Below, one piece after another: positions 57,832 to 64,000 of a stretch of DNA of 64,000 nt. The DNA lies in contig CAJUDG010000001.1 of NCBI GenBank assembly GCA_910584745.1, positions 124,001 to 188,000 on the forward strand. Reading direction: 5' to 3'. The first letter of the stretch is position 1, and each line of letters starts with the position of its first letter. The notes under the pieces were generated by a model that searched no databases, was not told where the DNA came from, and worked only from the letters and a program-made list of their open reading frames with translations. The DNA comes from an uncultured Eubacteriales bacterium. Its GTDB lineage: Bacteria > Bacillota > Clostridia > Oscillospirales > Acutalibacteraceae. The position numbers and the translations under genes are program-made.

Positions 57832-58455
57832 TCAGCGCTTTGGATAGCAGTAGAACCTTGTAGTTGTGTCCCGGGTTTTATCGCGCAGCTCGTCCTTCAG
57901 AATGAACCCTGCTTTTTCAAACACATCCGCAAACACCGGGTGATAGTACGCCGCCCAAATGTCCCTGTTGCGCTGTTCCTGACTGGTCTTTATCTTCTCC
58001 AGCACCTGCTCAAAAATGCCGCGGCCAAAGGGGTTGTAGAAGTAGAACACGTCAAATTCGCTGTATCTGTCGAACTCCACGGCGTTGGCAAGTATGCACT
58101 CCACGTCCATGCCCAGCTTCTTCATATTTCTTCGGGCAATGTCCAGCAGATGCCCATCCAGGTCCAGCCCGGCCACTTTTTTGTAGCCGCTCTCCACCGC
58201 GCATTTCATGCACATGCCCTTGCCGCAGCCCACGTCGATGAACGCGGATTTACCCGGGTCCACCGGCACCGCTTTGAGCATACGCCTCATGTCCCCGGCA
58301 TCCGTCATGCTGTATCCGTGGAAATCCTCCACATTCCGCTGGATATCGCCCACATAGACCATGCTGAAATCCAGCCCCCTAGCCTTCTCGCTCACATAGT
58401 TCATCAGGAATTTCGCCCAACGCTTTGCCCTTACGGGCAATGAATAATTTCCCAT
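57832..58455 (-). CDS. Class I SAM-dependent methyltransferase
   Basis: 207 residues from the ATG after GAGGGAG. LDFSMVYVGDIQRNVEDFHG and a SAM block SAFIDVGCGKGMCMKCAVES with VAGLDLDGHLLDIARRNMKK; the later FDVFYFYNPFGRGIFEQVLE has the NPF-type motif of N6-/small-molecule methyltransferases. Substrate unknown. A 26-bp perfect palindrome overlaps its promoter region, so it is probably under tight repression. Confidence 0.8.
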   Translation of the reverse strand: MGNYSLPVRAKRWAKFLMNYVSEKARGLDFSMVYVGDIQRNVEDFHGYSMTDAGDMRRMLKAVPVDPGKSAFIDVGCGKGMCMKCAVESGYKKVAGLDLDGHLLDIARRNMKKLGMDVECILANAVEFDRYSEFDVFYFYNPFGRGIFEQVLEKIKTSQEQRNRDIWAAYYHPVFADVFEKAGFILKDELRDKTRDTTTRFYCYPKR

Positions 58456-58474
58456 TTGCCGTCTCCCTCTCTGT

Positions 58475-58500
58475 TTACAAAAAAGTATACTTTTTTGTAA
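58475..58500. promoter_or_regulatory. 26-bp perfect palindrome (operator candidate)
   Basis: The dyad centres on GTATAC with arms TTACAAAAAA and TTTTTTGTAA. On the minus strand its centre supplies a TATACT-like -10 for the methyltransferase gene 20 bp away, so a bound repressor would block it. The 318 bp between this gene and proB hold this site, a plus-strand promoter and a degenerate second copy; nothing else was recognised. Confidence 0.6.
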
Positions 58501-58546
58501 GGTGCGAAAATGCCGGTTTTTCTTCCCATTAATTACAAATTTCGTA

Positions 58547-58575
58547 TTGCCCGGCGGTGAGAAACATGGTATAAT
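58547..58575 (+). promoter_or_regulatory. Candidate promoter upstream of proB
   Basis: TTGCCC (58547-58552), 17 bp, TATAAT (58570-58575). Transcription from here would give a leader of about 190 nt before proB. A T-box signature was searched for by eye and not found. A second TATACT at 58733-58738 lies too close to proB for its start at 58741 but suits 58774. Confidence 0.5.
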
Positions 58576-58604
58576 TATCAAAATAAAACGTACTGCAAGT
58601 TCGT

Positions 58605-58630
58605 TTTAAGAAAGTATGCTTTTTTGTATA
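58605..58630. repeat. Degenerate second copy of the palindrome
   Basis: Centred on GTATGC (58615-58620) with right arm TTTTTTGTA identical to the first site and a left arm (AAGAAA) that differs. The centres are 130 bp apart, which would allow looping by one regulator bound to both sites. It lies just downstream of the plus-strand promoter. Confidence 0.45.
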
Positions 58631-58773
58631 GAGTCCTTTGTAAATATAACCTAAAATTCAGCAGCCGCGCGAGATATGCTTGGCTGTTTTGTTTTTCGTC
58701 TGCTCATTCCCTTTTGGCCTGAAATCTGTTATACTTTACTATGCTAACACTTAAAAACGATTGGGGAACGGAT

Positions 58774-59589
58774 ATGATGAATGGAAAACGCATGGTCGTC
58801 AAGGTCGGCACCTCCACCCTGACGCACTCCTCCGGCAGTCTCGACCTCAGAAGCATGGAGCGGCTTGTGCGGGTGCTCAGCGACCTGTGCGGGGCGGGCC
58901 ACGAGGTCATCCTGGTGACTTCCGGGGCCATCGCGGTGGGGGTGGCCCGCATTGGGCTTTCAGAGCGGCCCACCTCCCTTCGGATGAAGCAGGCCGCTGC
59001 GGCAGTGGGCCAGTGCCGGATGATGCACATTTACGATAAGCTTTTTTCGGAATACAACCGTACCATGGCCCAGATACTCCTCACCGGAGAGGATGTGGAA
59101 GACCCATCCAGGGCCGAGCACCTGCGCAGGACCTTTTCCGCCCTTTTGGAGTTGGGGGTCATACCCGTGGTGAACGAGAACGACTCCGTGTCCTCCGCCG
59201 AGATAGAGACCGGACGGCACAAGGTCCTTGGGGACAACGACACCCTCTCGGCCATTGTGGCGGCCCTCTGCGGCGCGGACCTGCTGGTGCTGCTCAGCGA
59301 TATTGACGGCCTCTACAGCGCCGACCCCCGCATTGATCCCGGCGCGAAGCTTCTACACCGCGTCACGGCCCTCACCCAGGATATCCTGGACATGGCCGGG
59401 GACCCGGGCACCTGGCGGGGCACCGGCGGCATGGCCACGAAGCTGTCGGCGGCGAAAATAGCCATGGACGCTGGGTGCGATATGGTGATAGCCAACGGCG
59501 CCCGGCCGGAAGCTCTTTATGACATTGCAGAGGGCAAAGATATAGGTACAAGATTTATTGCAGAGGGAAAGGCAGGCGGCAAAATATGA
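58774..59589 (+). CDS. proB: Glutamate 5-kinase
   Basis: 271 residues from the ATG after GGGGAACGG; the frame extends upstream without a ribosome site. VVKVGTSTLTHSSGSLDLRS, VTSGAIAVGVARIGL, VNENDSVSSAEIETGRHKVL with GDNDTLSAIVAAL and GTGGMATKLSAAKIAMDAGC are the kinase motifs. It phosphorylates glutamate as the first step to proline. The C-terminal PUA domain of the E. coli enzyme is absent, as in several Gram-positives. It overlaps proA by 4 bp. Confidence 0.93.
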   Translation: MMNGKRMVVKVGTSTLTHSSGSLDLRSMERLVRVLSDLCGAGHEVILVTSGAIAVGVARIGLSERPTSLRMKQAAAAVGQCRMMHIYDKLFSEYNRTMAQILLTGEDVEDPSRAEHLRRTFSALLELGVIPVVNENDSVSSAEIETGRHKVLGDNDTLSAIVAALCGADLLVLLSDIDGLYSADPRIDPGAKLLHRVTALTQDILDMAGDPGTWRGTGGMATKLSAAKIAMDAGCDMVIANGARPEALYDIAEGKDIGTRFIAEGKAGGKI

Positions 59590-60833
59590 CTACGCTAGAA
59601 ATCCAATGCGCAGCGGTAAAGAGGGCATCACGCACCCTGTCCATAGCAGGGACCGCTATAAAGAACAGGGCGCTGGAATCCATTGCCAGGGCGCTTATAG
59701 AGAATCAGGACAAGTGGCTGCGGGCAAACTCCCAGGACCTTGACGCCGCAAAAGCTCAGGGTATGCGCCCATCCCTTTTGGACCGGCTGGCCCTCACGCC
59801 GGAGCGTGTTTCCGGTGTGGTGGAGGGCCTTAGGCAGGTAGCCGCTCTGCCGGATCCTATAGGAAAAGTTGACCGCATGGAGACCCGGCCCAACGGGCTT
59901 ATCATCGGCAGACGGCGGGTACCTCTGGGCGTGGTGGCTATCATATACGAGGCCCGGCCCAACGTGACCGTGGACGCCGCCGCGCTGTGCCTGAAATCCG
60001 GCAACGCCTGCGTCCTGAGGGGCGGCAGCGAGGCTATACGCTCCAATAGAGCCGCGGTTGAAATTATGCGCGATGCCCTGGCAGATGCGGGGCTCCCCGA
60101 GGACTGCATCGCCTTGGTGCAGGATACCAGCCGGGAGACCGCCAATGAGCTTATGGGCCTTGACAAGTATATCGACGTGCTCATCCCCCGGGGCGGCGCC
60201 GGGCTTATCCGCTCGGTTGCCAAGAATGCCAGTGTCCCCGTTATCCGCACCGGCGAGGGCGTTTGCCATATCTATATTGACAAAGATGCCGACTTGCAGA
60301 TGGGCGCAGAGATCCTATTCAACGCCAAATGCTCCCGGCCCTCGGTGTGCAACGCGGCGGAATGTGTGCTTGTCCACAGGGATATTGCAAAGGAGTTTCT
60401 GGCTGCAGCCGTGCCGCTGCTGGACAGGCATGAGGTTGAACTCCGCTGTGACGGAGAAGCTCTGGCTCTCCTTGGGAGCAGAGGTATTCCTGCCACGGAG
60501 GAGGACTGGGACGCCGAGTACGGTGACTATGCCCTGGCCGTCCGCATTGTGGGCAGCGCCGGGGAGGCCGTGGATTTTATCAACGCCCACTCCACCGGGC
60601 ACTCTGAGAGCATTGTCACAAGGGACTATTTCACCGCCCAGAGCTTCCTGGACCAAGTGGACGCTGCGGCGGTTTATGTAAATGCCTCCACCCGCTTCAC
60701 CGACGGGGGAGAATTCGGGCTGGGTGCAGAGATAGGCATCTCCACTCAGAAGATGCACGCCAGAGGGCCAATGGGCCTGGAGGAGCTAACCAGCTGCAAG
60801 TATATTATCTACGGCCAGGGACAGGTACGCTGA
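59586..60833 (+). CDS. proA: Gamma-glutamyl phosphate reductase
   Basis: 415 residues. RRVPLGVVAIIYEARPNVTV is the family signature; the catalytic cysteine lies in NAKCSRPSVCNAAECVLVH (second block), and NASTRFTDGGEFGLGAEIGI with STQKMHARGPMGLEELTS closes the protein. It reduces glutamyl phosphate to glutamate semialdehyde with NADPH. Middle gene of proBAC. Confidence 0.95.
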   Translation: MTTLEIQCAAVKRASRTLSIAGTAIKNRALESIARALIENQDKWLRANSQDLDAAKAQGMRPSLLDRLALTPERVSGVVEGLRQVAALPDPIGKVDRMETRPNGLIIGRRRVPLGVVAIIYEARPNVTVDAAALCLKSGNACVLRGGSEAIRSNRAAVEIMRDALADAGLPEDCIALVQDTSRETANELMGLDKYIDVLIPRGGAGLIRSVAKNASVPVIRTGEGVCHIYIDKDADLQMGAEILFNAKCSRPSVCNAAECVLVHRDIAKEFLAAAVPLLDRHEVELRCDGEALALLGSRGIPATEEDWDAEYGDYALAVRIVGSAGEAVDFINAHSTGHSESIVTRDYFTAQSFLDQVDAAAVYVNASTRFTDGGEFGLGAEIGISTQKMHARGPMGLEELTSCKYIIYGQGQVR

Positions 60834-60848
60834 GAAGGGAGAATTATT

Positions 60849-61667
60849 ATGTCAACTCAAGATAAATGGCCCATGTTTGGGTTTATCGGCACGGGCAATA
60901 TGGGCGGGGCGCTTTCCAGGGCCCTGCGGCGCAGGGTGCCGGGGGAAAATATCCTCCTATCGAACCGCACATATGAAAAGGCCGCCTTGCTGGCGGCCGA
61001 GCTGGGGTGCGCGGCAGAGCGGGACAATCATGCCGTCGCCGCCAAGGCCGAGTACATCTTCCTGGGGGTCAAGCCCCAGGGCATGGCCGGTATGCTGGAG
61101 GATATCGCCCCCACTCTCCGCTCCCGCAGGGACCGCTTTATTCTCGTAAACATCGCCGCTGGGCTGAACATTGAGGACATCCGGCGCATGTCGGGGGGCA
61201 GTTATCCCGTGATAAACCTCAAGCCCAACACCCCCGCCGCCATTGGCGAGGGCATGAGCCTGTACCTCTGCAGCCCGGAGGTCACCGAAGGCGAGGAAGC
61301 TCTGTTCCTGGAGGCTATGGAGGGCTCCGGGCGGCTCTCGCCACTGCCGGAGAAGCTTATGGACATCGGCGGCGTGCTTGCGGGCTGCGGACCGGCCTTT
61401 GTGGATATGTTCATCGAGGCCCTGGCGGACGGCGGGGTAGCCTGCGGCCTGCCCCGGGCCACGGCCATAGAGCTTGCGGCGCAGATGGTGGCCGGGTCCG
61501 CCCGGCTGGTGCTGGAGAGCGGAAAACATCCCGGGCAGCTTAAGGACGAGGTATGCTCCCCCGGCGGGGTCACTATCCAGGGAGTCAGAAAGCTGGAGAG
61601 CTGCGGGTTCCGAAGCGCCGCCATGGAGGCCGTTATAGTGGCCTATGAGAAGAACCGCAGCCTTTAA
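60849..61667 (+). CDS. proC: Pyrroline-5-carboxylate reductase
   Basis: 272 residues. The NAD(P) motif is FGFIGTGNMGGALSRAL; ILVNIAAGLNIEDIRRMSGG, PVINLKPNTPAAIGEGMSLY (usually MPNTPA; here KPNTPA) and the C-terminal DEVCSPGGVTIQGVRKLESC are family motifs. It completes proline synthesis. Follows proA by 15 bp after AAGGGAG and is closed by a long hairpin. Confidence 0.94.
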   Translation: MSTQDKWPMFGFIGTGNMGGALSRALRRRVPGENILLSNRTYEKAALLAAELGCAAERDNHAVAAKAEYIFLGVKPQGMAGMLEDIAPTLRSRRDRFILVNIAAGLNIEDIRRMSGGSYPVINLKPNTPAAIGEGMSLYLCSPEVTEGEEALFLEAMEGSGRLSPLPEKLMDIGGVLAGCGPAFVDMFIEALADGGVACGLPRATAIELAAQMVAGSARLVLESGKHPGQLKDEVCSPGGVTIQGVRKLESCGFRSAAMEAVIVAYEKNRSL

Positions 61668-61675
61668 CAGCCTGT

Positions 61676-61723
61676 AAAGCTGGAAGAAACCTCTGCCTTG
61701 GGGCAGAGGTTTCTTCCAGCTTT
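61676..61723. terminator. 22-bp perfect hairpin between proC and GH3
   Basis: Positions 61676-61697 pair perfectly over 22 bp with 61702-61723 around a TTGG loop. Outer pairs are AAAG/CTTT, so a T-rich end exists for both strands. It terminates proC and the convergent GH3 gene. Confidence 0.75.
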
Positions 61724-61765
61724 GTTCGGTATCAGGTACAGACCACGGTCATTTTTGATAAAGGC

Positions 61766-64000
61766 TTATGGCCTATAGAGCCTTGTGCTCAACAGGTATT
61801 TCATCAGGTTTGCCGCCGCCGCGCGCAGATGGCGGAGCTCCACCCTGCCCTCCTCATAGCCCTTGAGCACCTGTTCGATGACCGGCGGGCCTCCGGGCAT
61901 TATCACGTCGTTTCCGGCCTTTACCGCGTCCGCGCCGTCCACCACCATGTCCATATCGCCCCAGTCGGTGACCACCACGCCCTCATAGCCCCACTCGCCG
62001 CGCAGGATCTCCGTGCAAAGGGTATAGTTGCCTGCGGCGAATGTGCCGTTGACCTTATTGAAGGAGGTCATCAGGGTCATGGGCCGGGCCCCTGTCACCG
62101 CCATCTCAAAGGGGCGCAGGTACAGCTCCCTTGCGGCCCGGGCGCTGACGATGGTGTCAACAGCGTCGATGTTTTTCTTAAGGCTGCCCCGGCGGTAGGT
62201 CTCCTGCTCGTTCATGGCAAAATGCTTGGGACAGACAGTGACGGCGTTGTTCTCTATTGCTCCCCGCGCCACCTGGGCGCCGAAAAGCCCGCATATGAAG
62301 GGGTCCTCTGAGAAATACTCGAAGGCCCGGCCCTCTATGGGGTTGCGGATAAGGTTCATCCCGGGGGCCAGCCAGCTGTCCACATGCCCCATCTCCGCCT
62401 CGCAGCCGCAGGCGCTGCCGAACTCGTAGGCAAGCTCCGGGTTAAAGGTGCAGGCTATCATCATGCCAGTGGGCCAGGCGGTCTTCCCCACGCTTGCGGG
62501 GCCGTCCTTATACACCGTGGACATTATACCGTACTTCTCCAGGGTGGGGTTGCAGTATCCGGGCATAGCGTTGGGGTTGGCACAGGAGCCGATGTCCTTG
62601 CCGTCCTCGCCCTTTATTGTCACAGGTATGTCCTTTTTGCCCATCCCGCCAAAGGGCAGCCCGGGCCCGTAGCCGTTGCAGAGCACCGCCAGCTCCCTTA
62701 CGGTCATCTGGGCGATGAACTCCTCCATGGTCACTTTACCGGCGGCAACGTCATGCAGGGTAGAGACCGCCGGCTCCGCATCCTCCTTATACCCCTTATA
62801 TTCCGGCCAGCATACGGCCACGTCATTCTCCGTAAAGGCGACGCGCGGCAGGCCGGCGGTATTCTCCACCCTGCGCTCCGCCTCGGGCTCCAGCAAAGTT
62901 ATCCTGTCCTTATGGGCCGGGGCCATGCCGATATCGGCGGTCACTGTACGCACGACGATCTTTTCACCCAGCTCCAGCACTGCCGCCGGGGCCGCGTTAT
63001 GGGAGCCGGTGCCCACCATAAGAACATAGTCCCCGGGCTCCAGCATATAGCTCATGGATGCCTCGTCGAAGGATGCCATGTCCTTCAGCTCAAAGCTCAG
63101 TGTGACCGTGCAGCTCTCCATGGGCTTTAAAAGCGGGGTCTTCGCTATGGCCCTCAGCTCCTGCCAGGGCTTTTTCAGCTCTCCAAATGGCGCGTGGACA
63201 TAGAGCTGCATGGCCTCCTTGCCCGCAAACTCCTTAGAGGTATTCGTCACCTTAACCTCGGCGGTAGCCCTGCCGCCGTCAATTTCCACGTCGAGGACCT
63301 CATACTTAAATTCAGCATAGCTCAGCCCAAAGCCGAATGGGTACAGCACCGGCTTCTGGAAGCTGTCAAAATACCGATAGCCCACATAGATGTCCTCCTG
63401 GTAGACGGTAACGGGACTTGCCGAAAAGCCCTTGCTGCCGTTGGCCTCGCTGTCAAGGCCATAGCTCTCATATGTAAGCAGCGCGTCAGGGTCCTCCCGG
63501 GTGTAGGAGAAATGCCTGGCCGTGGGGTAGTCCTCATAGCAGAGGGCCGCTGTCTGGCTCAGCTTTCCAGAGGGCGTCTCCCTGCCGGTGATAAGGTCCG
63601 CCAAGGCTCCGGCGGCCTGTTCCCCGGCGGTGCCCATAAATATGGCTGCCTTTATCTGCGGGCAGGCCTTTGTGCAGCTCATATCCACCATGCCGTTGCA
63701 GTTGAAAACCGCTATAACGTTCTCAAAATGCCCGCAGGCCAGCTCGAGCATCCTTTTCTCAGAGGGGGTAAGGTAATAATCATTCTCGACCCTGCGGTCA
63801 CATTCCTCTCCGCCCGTGGCCCGGCCGATCATGACAATGGCCGTGTCCGCGGCCTTCGCCGCCGCCTGCCACAGCCCGTCGTCGGGCAGCGGCTCCTCCT
63901 TGGCCGCGCTGTACTGGCCGAAGATCTCATAGATAAGGCCGCTGGCAACCAGGCCCTCGAAATCCGCATAGGGCGAGCGGGCATTGGCGCTTTCCTCCCG
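61766..64000 (-). CDS. GH3 glycosidase with permuted domain order, N-terminus outside window
   Basis: 745 codons are visible and the frame is open through the right edge. As in the GH3 at the other end, the C-terminal alpha/beta domain and FnIII-like domain (VYQEDIYVGYRYF, YPFGFGLSYAEF) precede the TIM barrel. The barrel has DGPASVGKTAWPTGMMIACT, AFEYFSEDPFICG, CPKHFAMNEQETYRRG and the nucleophile Asp in GVVVTDWGDMD, 65 residues before the end. It shares only part of its sequence with the first GH3, so it is an old paralogue, not a recent copy. Likely an intracellular beta-glucosidase or beta-xylosidase. Confidence 0.87.
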   Translation of the reverse strand, partial: REESANARSPYADFEGLVASGLIYEIFGQYSAAKEEPLPDDGLWQAAAKAADTAIVMIGRATGGEECDRRVENDYYLTPSEKRMLELACGHFENVIAVFNCNGMVDMSCTKACPQIKAAIFMGTAGEQAAGALADLITGRETPSGKLSQTAALCYEDYPTARHFSYTREDPDALLTYESYGLDSEANGSKGFSASPVTVYQEDIYVGYRYFDSFQKPVLYPFGFGLSYAEFKYEVLDVEIDGGRATAEVKVTNTSKEFAGKEAMQLYVHAPFGELKKPWQELRAIAKTPLLKPMESCTVTLSFELKDMASFDEASMSYMLEPGDYVLMVGTGSHNAAPAAVLELGEKIVVRTVTADIGMAPAHKDRITLLEPEAERRVENTAGLPRVAFTENDVAVCWPEYKGYKEDAEPAVSTLHDVAAGKVTMEEFIAQMTVRELAVLCNGYGPGLPFGGMGKKDIPVTIKGEDGKDIGSCANPNAMPGYCNPTLEKYGIMSTVYKDGPASVGKTAWPTGMMIACTFNPELAYEFGSACGCEAEMGHVDSWLAPGMNLIRNPIEGRAFEYFSEDPFICGLFGAQVARGAIENNAVTVCPKHFAMNEQETYRRGSLKKNIDAVDTIVSARAARELYLRPFEMAVTGARPMTLMTSFNKVNGTFAAGNYTLCTEILRGEWGYEGVVVTDWGDMDMVVDGADAVKAGNDVIMPGGPPVIEQVLKGYEEGRVELRHLRAAAANLMKYLLSTRLYRP

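Noticed and set aside
58576..58773. T-box leader before proBAC
   Set aside because: No TGG(N)ACCGCG-like T-box sequence and no specifier-stem pattern was seen in the leader.
1..64000. CRISPR arrays, rRNA or tRNA genes
   Set aside because: No series of evenly spaced repeats and no tRNA cloverleaf or rRNA signature was found by eye on either strand. A computed search with tRNA and rRNA models would settle this.

Overview
The window reads as chromosomal DNA of a GC-rich, spore-forming, strictly anaerobic Firmicute, most likely a gut Oscillospirales/Ruminococcaceae-type organism. The basis is the Bacillus/Clostridia housekeeping order (yicC-remA-gmk-rpoZ-priA-def-fmt-rsmB-rlmN-prpC-prkC-rsgA-thiN), a spoVM gene, the divIVA-ylmH-sepF-ylmE division cluster, [FeFe]-hydrogenase maturases, and two GH3 glucosidases with swapped domain order as known from ruminococci. 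No rRNA, tRNA or CRISPR array was recognised.

Layout. 1-8.1 kb: plant-glycan genes: a GH2 edge fragment, a broken GH78 rhamnosidase, a GH43/CBM6-like enzyme, a permuted GH3, an AraC regulator, a divergent TIM-barrel sugar isomerase and a broken Gfo/Idh oxidoreductase. 8.1-18.9 kb: a patchwork of accessory DNA. It holds an SDR tail, a lipoprotein flavodoxin, a DUF4405 membrane protein, an HPr-like protein, conjugative-element remnants (sigma-like, HTH, DUF3825, ParA, ParB, integrase tail), a sirtuin/macrodomain ADP-ribosylation locus, and an ACGX-type radical-SAM RiPP operon with its precursor peptide and a divergent HxlR regulator. Several gene pairs here are joined end to end in the middle of both genes. 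19.1-20.9 kb: a TlpA thioredoxin / small CXXC protein / polyferredoxin redox module. 20.8-33.9 kb: spoVM, thiN and the long housekeeping operon. 34-50.4 kb: a second long minus-strand series from miaB through mutS, mutL, miaA and the division cluster to lspA and rluD. 50.5-57.8 kb: plus-strand [FeFe]-hydrogenase maturation genes (TM1266-type regulator, hydE, hydG, hydF), interspersed with acetyltransferase, methyltransferase, Nudix and VOC genes and preceded by a leader with mutually exclusive hairpins. 57.8-61.7 kb: a methyltransferase behind a perfect palindrome, then proB-proA-proC. 61.7-64 kb: a second permuted GH3 leaving the window.

How the genes work together. The glycan genes would release and take in hemicellulose or pectin sugars. 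The maturases build the H-cluster of a fermentative hydrogenase whose structural gene is not in the window. The two long operons couple translation, mismatch repair, cell division and PASTA-kinase signalling. The ACGX operon is the most system-like accessory unit: precursor, radical SAM/SPASM enzyme, flavin/ferredoxin protein, nitroreductase and a truncated macrodomain gene are packed with 1-bp gaps or overlaps after the precursor and read from one promoter facing an HxlR repressor.

Caveats. Six mid-gene junctions and up to five single-gene frameshifts are visible, nearly all in the first 19 kb. They may be real decay or assembly error, and I cannot tell which from the sequence alone.
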